DNA of 64,000 nucleotides from Pseudomonas capeferrum (GCF_013523055.1 NZ_JAAMQM010000005.1:1-64000); one strand, 5' to 3'; counted from the stretch's first letter, positions 16,363-25,100 are shown. Numbers and translations: made by a program. The notes: a model not told the origin generated them from the letters alone.

Positions 16363-18446
16363 GCGGGTTCTTCAGCTCGGTCCCTCCCGCGCGCGACTGG
16401 TTCTATGGCGTACGCACCTTCGCGGCGTCGATGATCGCCCTGTATATCGCCCTGCTCATGCAGCTGCCACGTCCGTATTGGGCGATGGCGACGGTCTATA
16501 TCGTCTCCAGCCCCTTCGTCGGCCCTACCAGCTCGAAGGCGTTGTACCGTGCCTTGGGCACTTTGCTCGGTGCCGGCGGGGCGATCTTTCTGATACCGCC
16601 GCTGGTGCAGTCGCCGCTGCTTCTGTCGATCGCCATCGCCCTGTGGACCGGGACCCTGTTGTTCCTCTCGCTGAACCTGCGCACGGCCAACAACTATGTG
16701 TTGATGCTGGCCGGTTATACCCTGCCGATGATCGCTCTGGCGGTCGTGGACAACCCGCTGGCGGTGTTCGACGTGGCGTCGTCCCGGGCTCAGGAGATCT
16801 GCCTGGGCATCGTCTGCGCGGCGGTGGTCGGCGCGATTTTCTGGCCACGTCGGCTGGCGCCGGTAGTGGTGGGCTCCACGGGCAACTGGTTCAACGAGGC
16901 GATCCGCTACAGCGATACCTACCTTGCCCGCGATGTGGAGACCGACAAGGTGGGCACCCTGCGTGCCTCGATGGTCGCCACGTTCAACAGCCTGGAGTTG
17001 ATGATCGGTCAGCTCGGTCACGAGGGCGCGGGCCCGCACACCTTGAAGAACGCCCGCGAATTGCGTGGGCGGATGATCCACCTGCTGCCGGTGATCGATG
17101 CCCTGGATGACGCTCTGGTCGCTCTGCAAGGTCGAGCCCCAGAGCGATTCGCGCAGATCCAGCCGCTGCTGACCAAGGCTCGCGAATGGCTACAGGCCAG
17201 CGCCCACGACGCCTCGATAGCCCGCTGGTCCGCTCTGCGCGATCAGCTCGAGCGCTTGCAGCCCAGCGCCGCCGCACTCGACCAGCGCCCCGAACTGCTG
17301 CTGTCCAACGCCCTCTACCGCCTCACCGAATGGGTCGACCTCTGGCAGGACTGCTGCACTCTCCAGCACGCCCTGCGCACGGACGATGCCACCCCTTGGC
17401 GCGCGGCCTACCGCCACTGGCGCCTGGGTCGCCTGACGCCGTTCTTCGACCGCGGCCTGATGCTCTATTCGGTATTTTCCACCGTCATCGCGATCATCGT
17501 CGCCTGCGGCCTGTGGATCGGCCTGGGCTGGAGCGACGGCGCCAGTGCCGTCATCCTCGCCGCTGTCGCCTGCAGTTTCTTCGCCGCCATGGACGACCCG
17601 GCACCGCAGATCTACCGGTTCTTCTTCTGGACCATGCTGTCGGTGATCTTCTCCAGCCTGTACCTGTTCCTGGTGCTGCCCAACCTGCATGACTTCCCCA
17701 TGCTGGTACTGGCCTTCGCCGTGCCGTTCATCTGCGTCGGCACCCTGACCGTGCAACCGCGCTTCTACCTCGGGACCCTGCTGACCATCGTCAACACCGC
17801 CACCTTCATCAGCATCCAGGGCGCCTACGACGCGGATTTCTTCACCTTCCTCAACGCCAACCTGGCCGGCCCCGCAGGGCTGCTGTTCGCCTTCATCTGG
17901 ACCCTGGTGGTACGCCCCTTCGGTGTCGAGCTGGCCGCCAAGCGCATGACCCGCTTTGCCTGGCGCGACATCGTCGAGATGACCCAGCCGGCAACCCTCG
18001 CCGAACAGCGCCATGTCGGCGTGCAGATGCTCGACCGCCTGATGCAGCATCTGCCACGCCTGTCGCAGACCGGCCAGGACAGCGGCGTGGCATTGCGCGA
18101 CCTGCGCGTGGGCCTCAACCTGCTCGACCTACAGGCCTACATGCCGCGAGTCGGCGAGCAGGCTCGCGAGCGCCTGCGGACCGTCATCGAGGAAGTCGGC
18201 GCTCACTACGCCCAGTGCCTGCGCGCGGGGGAACGCCTGCACGCCCCGGCGGCGCTGCTGCGCAACATGGAGCGCGCGCGCCAGGGCCTGGCGCTGGATG
18301 ACCTGCACGATCGCGGCGATGCCCGCGTTCACTTGCTGCACGCCTTGAGCGGCCTGCGCCTGGCGCTGCTTCCTGGTGTCGAAGTGATGCTCGAGCCGAG
18401 CGAACAACCGCAACTGCCGCAAGGCATCGACGGAGCCCCACTGTGA
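16359..18446 (+). CDS. FUSC-family (AaeB/fusaric-acid resistance type) inner-membrane transporter
   Basis: A 695-residue inner-membrane efflux protein of the FUSC/AaeB class that expels aromatic carboxylic acids such as fusaric or p-hydroxybenzoic acid. It shows the duplicated architecture: an N-terminal hydrophobic block (about residues 15-165, starting DWFYGVRTFAASMIALYIA), a long soluble segment (about 170-360), a second hydrophobic block (about 365-520) and a soluble tail. It is translationally coupled to the regulator upstream and the DUF1656 gene downstream by 4-nt overlaps. With the HlyD protein and the outer-membrane factor it makes a complete tripartite pump. Confidence 0.93.
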   Translation: MSGFFSSVPPARDWFYGVRTFAASMIALYIALLMQLPRPYWAMATVYIVSSPFVGPTSSKALYRALGTLLGAGGAIFLIPPLVQSPLLLSIAIALWTGTLLFLSLNLRTANNYVLMLAGYTLPMIALAVVDNPLAVFDVASSRAQEICLGIVCAAVVGAIFWPRRLAPVVVGSTGNWFNEAIRYSDTYLARDVETDKVGTLRASMVATFNSLELMIGQLGHEGAGPHTLKNARELRGRMIHLLPVIDALDDALVALQGRAPERFAQIQPLLTKAREWLQASAHDASIARWSALRDQLERLQPSAAALDQRPELLLSNALYRLTEWVDLWQDCCTLQHALRTDDATPWRAAYRHWRLGRLTPFFDRGLMLYSVFSTVIAIIVACGLWIGLGWSDGASAVILAAVACSFFAAMDDPAPQIYRFFFWTMLSVIFSSLYLFLVLPNLHDFPMLVLAFAVPFICVGTLTVQPRFYLGTLLTIVNTATFISIQGAYDADFFTFLNANLAGPAGLLFAFIWTLVVRPFGVELAAKRMTRFAWRDIVEMTQPATLAEQRHVGVQMLDRLMQHLPRLSQTGQDSGVALRDLRVGLNLLDLQAYMPRVGEQARERLRTVIEEVGAHYAQCLRAGERLHAPAALLRNMERARQGLALDDLHDRGDARVHLLHALSGLRLALLPGVEVMLEPSEQPQLPQGIDGAPL

Positions 18447-18655
18447 TCGGAGAACTGGATATCAGCGGGGTCTTCCTGCCCACGCTGCTGGTGATGATGG
18501 TCTGTACCTACCTGCTGTTCCTGGGCGTGCACGCCGTGTTGGTGCGCCTGCATTTCTACCGCCTGGTCTGGCACCGGGCGCTGTTCAACGTTGCCCTGTA
18601 CGCCGTACTGCTTGGTGCGGTGGATCACTTTTGCCGAAGCCTGATGCTGCCATGA
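18443..18655 (+). CDS. DUF1656 small membrane protein (AaeX-like)
   Basis: A 70-residue inner-membrane protein with two hydrophobic helices (about 8-30 and 48-66), beginning IGELDISGVFLPTLL. It belongs to DUF1656, the AaeX-type subunit regularly encoded between a FUSC transporter and its HlyD adaptor; its precise role in the pump is unknown. It starts with GTG in a GTGA overlap with the FUSC stop and ends in an ATGA overlap with the adaptor gene. Confidence 0.9.
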   Translation: MIGELDISGVFLPTLLVMMVCTYLLFLGVHAVLVRLHFYRLVWHRALFNVALYAVLLGAVDHFCRSLMLP

Positions 18656-19527
18656 AAAAACCTTTGTTGACCCTGGGCCGTGTGGTCCTGACCTTGTTGG
18701 TGGTGACCTTCGCGGCCGTACTGGTCTGGCAGATGGTCGTGTACTACATGTTCGCTCCCTGGACCCGCGACGGCCATATCCGCGCCGACGTGATCCAGAT
18801 CGCTCCGGATGTCTCGGGCCTGATCCAGAAAGTGACGGTGCGTGACAACCAGGTGGTCAAGCGCGGCGACGTGCTGTTCACCATCGACCAGGACCGCTTC
18901 AGCCTGGCCCTGCGCCATGCCCAGGCGACCTTGAGCGAGCGTCAGGAGACCCTCGCCCAGGCTGCCCGTGAAGCCCGTCGCAACAAGCGGCTGGGCAACC
19001 TGGTGGCGGCCGAGCAGCTCGAGGAGAGCCAGTCCCGCGAGGCCCGCGCCCGCTCGGCGGTGAACGAAGCCCAGGTGGCTGTCGACAGCGCCCAGCTCAA
19101 CCTCGACCGCTCGGTGGTGCGCAGCCCGGTGGACGGCTACCTCAATGACCGTGCGCCACGGGCCCACGAGTTCGTCACCGCTGGGCGGGCCGTGCTGTCG
19201 GTGGTCGACAGCGCCTCGTACCACGTCGATGGCTATTTCGAAGAGACCAAGCTCAGCGGCATCCATATCGGCGACGCCGTGGACATTCGCGTGATGGGCG
19301 ATGACACGCGTCTGCGTGGCCACGTGGAGAGCCTGGCCGCGGGTATCGAAGACCGCGACCGCAGCAGTGGCGCCAATCTGCTGCCCAACGTCAATCCGGC
19401 CTTCAGCTGGGTACGGCTGGCCCAGCGTATCCCGGTGCGCATCGCTTTCGACGAAGTGCCGGAAGACTTCCGCATGATCGCCGGGCGCACCGCGACGGTC
19501 TCGATCCTCGAGGGTCAGCGTCCATGA
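18652..19527 (+). CDS. HlyD/EmrA-family periplasmic adaptor of the FUSC pump
   Basis: A 291-residue membrane fusion protein (AaeA type). One N-terminal transmembrane helix (about residues 9-33) is followed by a barrel-lipoyl module (FAPWTRDGHIRADVIQIAPD, VSGLIQKVTVRDNQVVKRGD), a short coiled-coil hairpin (about 85-150) and the second half (VRSPVDGYLNDRAP). The ATG at 18652 lies in an ATGA overlap with the DUF1656 gene; an upstream in-frame start at 18631 would lie within that gene and is less likely. It bridges the FUSC transporter and the outer-membrane factor that follows. Confidence 0.93.
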   Translation: MKKPLLTLGRVVLTLLVVTFAAVLVWQMVVYYMFAPWTRDGHIRADVIQIAPDVSGLIQKVTVRDNQVVKRGDVLFTIDQDRFSLALRHAQATLSERQETLAQAAREARRNKRLGNLVAAEQLEESQSREARARSAVNEAQVAVDSAQLNLDRSVVRSPVDGYLNDRAPRAHEFVTAGRAVLSVVDSASYHVDGYFEETKLSGIHIGDAVDIRVMGDDTRLRGHVESLAAGIEDRDRSSGANLLPNVNPAFSWVRLAQRIPVRIAFDEVPEDFRMIAGRTATVSILEGQRP

Positions 19528-20948
19528 AACGCCTGATGCTGCTGGGCTTGAGCCTGTCACTGGGCGCCTGCCAGATGGTCGGGCCGGACTACCACGTGCC
19601 CGAGGATGCGGCGGTACAGCGCAGTGACCTGCAAGGCCAGCTGCGCCAAGATGCCGATAGCGTCGTCTCGGCGCCGGTGCCGGAAGACTGGTGGCAGCTG
19701 TATCAGGACCCGCGACTCAACACATTGGTGCGCCAGGCCCTGGGCGCCAATACCGAATTGCGCGTGGCTGCGGCCAACATCGCCAAGGCCCGCGCACAGC
19801 TTGAAGTGGCCCAGTCGCAAGGCGGCTTCGGTGGTGGCGCAAAGGCCACGGCGCAGCGCTTGCAGGAGTCTGGCGAAGCCTTCCTGCAGCCAGGAAAAGT
19901 GCCGGTGGCGAACATCGGCGAGGCGATCATCAGTGCTTCCTACCAGTTCGACCTGTGGGGCACCTTCAAGCGCGGTACCGAAGCGGCTCAGGCCAATGCC
20001 GATGCTGTGCAGGCTGCGGCGGATACCGCACGCATCACGCTGGTGGCCGATGTGGTCAAGGCATACACCCAGGTGTGTTCGGCCAATGAAGAACTGCACA
20101 TCGCCCGTGAATCGCTGGGCTTGCAGGAGCAGAGCGTGCAGCTCAACCAGCGCCTGCGTGATGCAGGCCGTGGCGATGAAACCCAGGTAACCCGTTCGCA
20201 GACCCAGTTCAAGTCGCTGCGTGCCGAGTTGCCGCGCTTCCAGGCTGAGCGTGAAGCCGGCCTGTATACCCTTGCTGCGCTGCTGGCCAAGCCGGTCGAG
20301 CAACTGCCAGCTGGCACGGCCGAATGCGCCGAGCTCCCGCACCTTGGCCAACTGGTCCCGGTCGGCGATGGCGCCGCGCTGCTCAAGCGCCGCCCCGATG
20401 TGCGCCAGGCGGAACGCCAGCTGGCTGGCGCCACCGCCACCATCGGCGTGGCCACCGGCGCGCTGTATCCGAATATCAGCTTTGGTGCCCAAGTGGGCAC
20501 CATCGGCATCCTTGAGAACCTTGGCGAGCCGTCGACCAACCGCTGGGGTTTTGGTCCGCTGGTGAGCTGGACCATTCCTACCAATGGCACCCGTGCGCGA
20601 ATTCGTGAGGCTGAAGCTTCGACGCAGGCGGCGCTGGCACATTTCGATGGGGTAGTGCTCAACGCCCTTCGAGAGACCCAGACCCGCCTGGCGCAGTACA
20701 GCGCATTGCTGGATCGGCGTGATGCGTTGGCCGAGGCTGAGCGCTCTGCCAAGGAAGCGGCGGACCAGACTCACCGGTACTTCCAGGCGGGACGTGAATC
20801 ATTCCTGGCGGACCTGCAGGCGACCCGGACCTATACCGAAATGCGTGGGCAGCTGGCGGCGGCGAATAGCCAGGTGGCTATGGGGCAGATTGGCGTGTTC
20901 CTGGCGTTGGGTGGGGGATGGCAAGGGGGGGCTCAGGACAGTCATTGA
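19524..20948 (+). CDS. outer-membrane efflux lipoprotein, NodT/OprM family
   Basis: A 474-residue outer-membrane channel of the RND/FUSC tripartite type. It has a lipoprotein signal with the lipobox LSLGAC (Cys16), then MVGPDYHVPE, and two homologous OEP domains (about 60-250 and 260-460), each with a long amphipathic alpha-helical hairpin. It ends the five-gene efflux operon; its ATG overlaps the adaptor stop (ATGA). Presence of its own outer-membrane factor makes this pump self-contained. A REP-bounded tandem array begins 49 bp downstream. Confidence 0.93.
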   Translation: MKRLMLLGLSLSLGACQMVGPDYHVPEDAAVQRSDLQGQLRQDADSVVSAPVPEDWWQLYQDPRLNTLVRQALGANTELRVAAANIAKARAQLEVAQSQGGFGGGAKATAQRLQESGEAFLQPGKVPVANIGEAIISASYQFDLWGTFKRGTEAAQANADAVQAAADTARITLVADVVKAYTQVCSANEELHIARESLGLQEQSVQLNQRLRDAGRGDETQVTRSQTQFKSLRAELPRFQAEREAGLYTLAALLAKPVEQLPAGTAECAELPHLGQLVPVGDGAALLKRRPDVRQAERQLAGATATIGVATGALYPNISFGAQVGTIGILENLGEPSTNRWGFGPLVSWTIPTNGTRARIREAEASTQAALAHFDGVVLNALRETQTRLAQYSALLDRRDALAEAERSAKEAADQTHRYFQAGRESFLADLQATRTYTEMRGQLAAANSQVAMGQIGVFLALGGGWQGGAQDSH

Positions 20949-20996
20949 GCGATGCCTGCTGTCATTGGCCAGATGGCTTTGGCCCTTGAGACGTTC

Positions 20997-21465
20997 TGTG
21001 AGGCTTATGGCCTCGTCGCGGGTCAAGCCCGCTCACCACCGGTGCGCGGTGTCAAGAAGCATGTTCGATGTAAGGTCAACATGGCCCAGTGGTAAGCGTC
21101 GCGGGTCAAGCCCGCTCACCACCGGGGCGCGGTGTCAGGAAATATGTATATGTTCGATGTGAGTCAACATGGCCCAGTAGTGAGCATCGCGGGTCAAGTC
21201 TGCTCACCACGGTGCGCGGTGTCAGGAAATATGTTTGATGTGAGGTCAACATGGCCCAGTGGTGAGCATCGCGGGTCAAGCCCGCTTACCACCGGGGCGC
21301 GGTGTCAGGAAATATGTTTGATGTAAGGTCAACATGGCCCAGTGGCGAGCGTCGCGGGTCAAGTCTGCTCACCACGGTGCGCGGTGTCAGGAAATATGTT
21401 CGATGTAAGTCAACATGGCCCAGTGGTGAGCGGGCTTGTCCCGCGACGAGGCCATGAGCTTCACA
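20997..21465. repeat. REP-bounded tandem array (about five units of 82-88 bp)
   Basis: Two 43-bp arms, 20997-21039 and 21423-21465, are inverted copies of each other with three mismatches and carry the Pseudomonas REP core (GCGGG..CCCGC). Between them the unit starting GCGGGTCAAG recurs at 21018, 21101, 21189, 21271 and 21354. Each unit contains a half-REP followed by a spacer with GGTGTCAGGAAATATG and GTCAACATGGCCCAGT. This looks like a REP doublet whose core has been tandemly amplified. No gene is present. Confidence 0.9.
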
Positions 21466-21689
21466 GAAGACCTGCGAGATGACAGATAAGCTACGGCTCC
21501 TTTATTCCGTTAACTGAATGGAAATGAGTCAACCCGTAGATCCCTCTTTAGCTATGGCATCCGTTCAGGACGTAGCTGTTTTCCGAAGTTACTGCTGTGA
21601 GGCTTCTGTTTGGCGCAACTTGGGAAGTATCCTACGTGCTTTACAGACGCTTCCGTGTTGCCGGGGAAATGCCTCAGGGCTAAGGTCGT

Positions 21690-21810
21690 CGAGTCGCCTT
21701 CGGGCGATCGGGCGTGAGACACCCGGGTCATGTGATAGCACTGTTTTATGGTGGTCGTGCGCGGGCAGGCTTTAGCCTGGCCGGTATTCATGTGTCCCGG
21801 GTCTCACTCC
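21690..21810 (+). promoter_or_regulatory. structured leader candidate upstream of the DUF gene pair
   Basis: Three nested or adjacent stems are visible. TCGCC-TTCG-GGCGA (21694-21707) has a UUCG tetraloop. CAGGC-TTTA-GCCTG falls within 21765-21779. An imperfect long-range inverted repeat pairs GTGAGACACCCGGGTCATG (21714-21732) with CATGTGTCCCGGGTCTCAC (21789-21807) around the second stem. The block ends about 75 bp before the small DUF gene at 21884. It may be a 5' untranslated regulatory RNA or a separate small RNA; short ORFs across it (21518-21775 plus, 21552-21791 minus) look like artefacts of the structure. Confidence 0.4.
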
Positions 21811-21883
21811 GCGTACGACTGCCACCCAATTCCGTGAGACGAGGAGGAAGGCAGTTCCTAAGCTGATAGAAAGGAGCTCAATC

Positions 21884-22129
21884 ATGAAAAAGCTCGTGCC
21901 AGACCCACCCTTCACGCTCATCACCAATCCCTACTTCTCCATCCACAGCGACCTCATCCCGCCCGACGCCCTGGCCCTGGCCAGCGAGCTGCTATGCGGC
22001 GTCACGCAGACCATTGAAGAACACTGCCGCTCGCAGGCGGGCAAGCATGGCCTGGGAATGCTGTCCAACGCCTCGCACTCTGCCGAAATGGCCAGGACGC
22101 TCATCGAGCACGCCCTGGCCCGACTCTGA
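21884..22129 (+). CDS. small Pseudomonas protein of unknown function (DUF6124/DUF3077-like)
   Basis: An 81-residue protein beginning KKLVPDPPFTLITNPYFS, a start typical of a Pseudomonas-restricted small-protein family (I recall DUF6124 or DUF3077; the exact label is unverified). It is predicted mostly helical after residue 30 (DALALASELLCGVTQTIEE), with no signal peptide. The ATG follows AAAGGAG at good spacing. A second related small gene starts 19 bp downstream, so the two form a pair. Families of this kind occur in many copies per genome; the function is unknown. Confidence 0.75.
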   Translation: MKKLVPDPPFTLITNPYFSIHSDLIPPDALALASELLCGVTQTIEEHCRSQAGKHGLGMLSNASHSAEMARTLIEHALARL

Positions 22130-22148
22130 TGGGCCGAGGCGTGACGAG

Positions 22149-22400
22149 ATGAGCGATGAGGCAAAGACATGCACCATGACAGGTGTCGAGACCTTCTCGA
22201 CGTTGTTCCAGATACGCCCTGACGTTCCTTTCGATCATGCTTTCGACGAGCTATCGGTGCTGCTGGGTTGCATCCGGCACCTGACTCTCAAGGCGGAAAT
22301 GGAGGGCGACCGCCTGGCGGGCAGTGCTGCGCGTATTCTTAGCGCCTTCGCCAAGGCTCTGGTGAATGACATGGAACAAGGCATGAAAAGAAGGTTTTGA
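22149..22400 (+). CDS. DUF3077-like small protein
   Basis: An 83-residue protein with the DUF3077-type phrase FQIRPDVPFDHAFDELSVLL followed by a helical segment. ATG 22149 is chosen over an in-frame ATG at 22014 because the latter lies inside the previous gene in another frame, and the sequence before 22149 (GAGGCGTGACGAG) offers a ribosome site. It forms a pair with the preceding gene. Function unknown; these proteins are common in Pseudomonas and often lie near Rhs or other accessory genes, as here. Confidence 0.75.
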   Translation: MSDEAKTCTMTGVETFSTLFQIRPDVPFDHAFDELSVLLGCIRHLTLKAEMEGDRLAGSAARILSAFAKALVNDMEQGMKRRF

Positions 22401-22767
22401 AACGGTACGCGACTGCCCGAGAGTGAGCTTGGTTCACTGCTGGGGCAGTTGCGTAAAACGCACATCAGTGAATCTGCCTGAATCATGCGGGCACTCTCTT
22501 CAGGAAATCCTCATTTTGTCGCCAAGGTTACGGAGCATCTGGTGTCAGCGCGTGATGCCACTTCACTAGATGCGAGAGCAACTGGCGGCTGCCAGGAAGC
22601 GGATAGGGATAGAGTAGGTTTCTGTCGCTAGGCATAGGATAGAGCGCCACTTCAGACGATAAAAGGTTGCCTTGAGTCTGTTCAGGGCTTCAGTCCTATC
22701 ATTTTTGTCAGTAGCACGCCTACGATAAACCGAGGAAGCTATAGGAAATAGCTTCGGAAGTCTGTCA
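22401..22767. other. gene-free stretch before the Rhs gene
   Basis: About 370 bp between the DUF3077-like gene and the Rhs gene. I see no ORF with a ribosome site, no strong hairpin and no repeat. Composition falls toward AT-rich in the second half, as in the Rhs gene itself. Confidence 0.5.
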
Positions 22768-23652
22768 ATGAGCCATCACTGTCAGGGTCAAATGGTACCT
22801 TCTTCTCATTACTTCTACCGTGAGAATTATCTAGTAACGCAAGTGCGCAATGAGATCTATCATACTATTGTGGGTGATCCTGAACTCCTTTGCGCGCAAA
22901 TGACTATTAAAGGCTTCGGTAGAGAAGCCCTCTTGCTCGTCGTCGATACGCAGTTATCCGTTATCAAAGGCCAGACACGGAAGCAGCGGGTAGTGCTTGC
23001 CTATACGCCTTATGGCTTTAACCCATTGGTCTACGATAGTCGTATAGTTCCAGGGTTCAACGGCCAACCTAGAGATAGTACGACGGGGCACTATACCCTC
23101 GGGGCTGGTGTTCGTCAGTACAATCCCATGCTCATGCGGTTTAATAGCGCGGACAGTTGGAGCCCATTTGGAAACGGTGGGCTGAATGCGTATGCATATT
23201 GTGCTGGCGACCCGATAAATAGGATTGACCCTACAGGTCATATGCCTCATAGGCCTAAGTCAGGGCCAGGGTTAAAGCAATCAAAGCGACGAGCCTCTTA
23301 TGCCAGAGACTCACAAGGCCCTTCGCCTGAAAGCAGCAAAAAATCCTCATCTAAGGCGAAGGCTGCTTCAAACGCACCCACTAAGTGGACATTGCGGGAG
23401 GATAAAATAAGGTCTACGAAGGAATTGCATAAGAGTGAGCAAGAAAAATACGAAAATTTTAAAAGTCTAATTGGCGATAATGGGTATCATCCGAAAACTG
23501 CCGCAGAGCTGGTGGGTGACATGAAATATACCCGCCTAGATAAAGGCACTGGCCTGCATGAGGTTCGCGTCAGCGGAGGTAATCGAGTGTCGTTTTACAT
23601 CTATCCCAGTGAAAAGATAGTGGAGATACGAGAGGTGGGAGGTCATACCTAA
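22768..23652 (+). CDS. orphan short Rhs-family protein with a distinct C-terminal domain
   Basis: A 294-residue protein carrying the RHS repeat-associated core near residues 85-155: GFNGQPRDSTTGHYTLGAG, RQYNPMLMRFNSADSWSPFG and the junction AYCAGDPINRIDPTGH. Full Rhs toxins exceed 1000 residues; solitary short forms like this are common in Pseudomonas. After a Lys/Ser-rich linker (about 160-205) the C-terminal 90 residues form a separate domain ending LHEVRVSGGNRVSFYIYPSE and IVEIREVGGHT, which resembles the beta-sheet of RelE/ParE-type toxins (inference). GC content and codon use are lower than in neighbours, a sign of transfer. No immunity gene follows; only a terminator and convergent genes lie downstream. 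Confidence 0.8.
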   Translation: MSHHCQGQMVPSSHYFYRENYLVTQVRNEIYHTIVGDPELLCAQMTIKGFGREALLLVVDTQLSVIKGQTRKQRVVLAYTPYGFNPLVYDSRIVPGFNGQPRDSTTGHYTLGAGVRQYNPMLMRFNSADSWSPFGNGGLNAYAYCAGDPINRIDPTGHMPHRPKSGPGLKQSKRRASYARDSQGPSPESSKKSSSKAKAASNAPTKWTLREDKIRSTKELHKSEQEKYENFKSLIGDNGYHPKTAAELVGDMKYTRLDKGTGLHEVRVSGGNRVSFYIYPSEKIVEIREVGGHT

Positions 23653-23721
23653 TAGGCGGCCAGTTAATTAAACTGAGCAATTAGTGATTTTGATCGCGGC
23701 TAATTCGACTCGCATGCAAAG

Positions 23722-23750
23722 AACGCCCAAGTCCTGTCTCCTTGGGCGTT
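23722..23750. terminator. bidirectional intrinsic terminator
   Basis: AACGCCCAAG (23722-23731), a 9-nt loop and CTTGGGCGTT (23741-23750) make a perfect 10-bp stem between the convergent Rhs gene and the lipoprotein operon. T-rich tracts follow on both sides (GAGTTTTCT on the plus strand, CTTT on the minus strand), so it can serve both. Confidence 0.8.
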
Positions 23751-23768
23751 GAGTTTTCTATCTGTCGA

Positions 23769-24509
23769 TTATCGCAAAATGCGCGCCGGCTCATCCGGCG
23801 GCAGGTTGTTGCGTGGTATCGGGCGCTGTTCCGGCGGCATTACGCCAACCAGTTGCTCGCCCAGCTGCTTGGCCACATCCAGGCCGAGCTCCTTGGACAC
23901 TTCACGCACCACCTTCGGCCGGTTGAGGCTCACCCGCACGTCCTGGCTGCTGACCAGCTTGGTGTCCTGCCCCTCGCCCATGGCGGTGAAGGCGGAGGTG
24001 ATTTCGTACGTGCGGGTGTTGATCAGGCTGAAATCGGCCACCAGGGTCAGGCCGAGAATGGCCGAGTAGCTGTTGGTGTTGTCGATCGAGGTGATGTCAC
24101 GCTGGAAGTCGATGTCCGACAGCGTCCCGAACAGCACGAAGTCGGCGCCCTTGAAGGCGCCGTTCTTGATGCGCTTGATGACGTCATAGACGTCTTCGCC
24201 GGCAGCGGCCGTATACGGCGTGCCCTGTACCAGCTGGAACATGCCGGACTTGAGGATTTCGCCCTTGATGTCACCGCTGAACTTGCGCAGTTCGGTCTGC
24301 TCGATGTAGCTCTGGCTGCTCTCGAACTCGTTGTAGCTCGATGAGCTGCTCGCGTGGTACATCCCGGCCTGGCTGCTGTTCTGCGCCGAGACCATGTGAA
24401 TGTACTGCTCGACCCGCTCCTGATAAGCCAGGTCGGTGACCGCGACCTTTGGCGCCGCCTGCACGCCGAAGGCGCAGGCCAGGCCGATGATTGCCATCCA
24501 TGTACGCAT
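23769..24509 (-). CDS. secreted LpoB/CsgG-like protein, last gene of the lipoprotein operon
   Basis: A 246-residue exported protein. It has a Sec signal peptide (RTWMAIIGLACAFGVQA before APKVAV) without a lipobox cysteine. The mature part opens with KVAVTDLAYQERV, contains a Ser-rich stretch (HASSSSSYNEFESSQSYIEQ) and a core FKGADFVLFGTLSDIDFQRD that resembles the CsgG/LpoB/TolB-N fold. It lies 3 nt after the LpoB-like gene on the same strand. It is probably periplasmic; role unknown, perhaps a partner of the LpoB-like lipoprotein. The CsgG/LpoB relation is inference from the fold-like pattern. Confidence 0.75.
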   Translation of the reverse strand: MRTWMAIIGLACAFGVQAAPKVAVTDLAYQERVEQYIHMVSAQNSSQAGMYHASSSSSYNEFESSQSYIEQTELRKFSGDIKGEILKSGMFQLVQGTPYTAAAGEDVYDVIKRIKNGAFKGADFVLFGTLSDIDFQRDITSIDNTNSYSAILGLTLVADFSLINTRTYEITSAFTAMGEGQDTKLVSSQDVRVSLNRPKVVREVSKELGLDVAKQLGEQLVGVMPPEQRPIPRNNLPPDEPARILR

Positions 24510-24512
24510 CGA

Positions 24513-25100
24513 TCAGCGCTCCGTGGTCTTGCGGATTTCTTTCTCGTCCATCCATTCGGACAGGCCGCTTTCCACGTCGATCAGTTGCAGGCTGAACTTG
24601 TAGAACACGTCCTTGTAGTCGCTGCTGCGCTTGACGATCGAGCTGATCGAGCCTTCCAGGCGGTATTGGGCTGCGATCATGTTGCCGGTCTTGGCCACGG
24701 TATTCTTCTTGTACAGACCAGTCTGGTTCTGCAGCTTGAGCTGGTCGACCTGGCTCTGCATGTCGCTGTTGTCACTGGCGAAGCGGGCGGTGCCGGACTT
24801 CATCAGCTGAGTCTTGATCGAGGTGGTGATTTCGCGGGTATCGATGTACTCGCTGGTCTTGTTCTTCACGTCGTAGACCTGCACTACCGGGCGGGCATGC
24901 AGTACGCCAGACTGGGCCAGGGAGCGGGTCATGCTCTCGGCGATCATCTGCAGGTCGGTGGAACCGAACTCGTTGGTCACCAGTTCCACGGCCTTGGTGT
25001 CGCCGTAGCCGATGTTCTTGCTGCCCAGGACAGGGGAGGAGGTGCTGCAACCGCTGACCAGGGCGATGGTGAGAGCGGCGATGGAGATGCGTGCGAACAT
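24513..25100 (-). CDS. LpoB-like outer-membrane lipoprotein
   Basis: A 195-residue lipoprotein with lipobox LVSGC (Cys18). The body matches the LpoB/PF13036 pattern: FGSTDLQMIAESMTRSLAQS, then EYIDTREITTSIKTQLMKSG and YRLEGSISSIVKRS, ending in the SLQLIDVESGLSEWMDEKEI type strand. LpoB in enterobacteria activates the peptidoglycan synthase PBP1b from the outer membrane; whether this protein does the same in Pseudomonas is uncertain. It is the third gene of a minus-strand operon with COG3014, YcfL-like and CsgG/LpoB-like proteins. Confidence 0.85.
   Translation of the reverse strand: MFARISIAALTIALVSGCSTSSPVLGSKNIGYGDTKAVELVTNEFGSTDLQMIAESMTRSLAQSGVLHARPVVQVYDVKNKTSEYIDTREITTSIKTQLMKSGTARFASDNSDMQSQVDQLKLQNQTGLYKKNTVAKTGNMIAAQYRLEGSISSIVKRSSDYKDVFYKFSLQLIDVESGLSEWMDEKEIRKTTER

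Noticed and set aside
17190..18050. 286-codon minus-strand ORF
   Set aside because: Antisense shadow of the FUSC transporter gene.
21018..21440. CRISPR array
   Set aside because: The 82-88-bp units are near-identical across their whole length, so there are no spacers.
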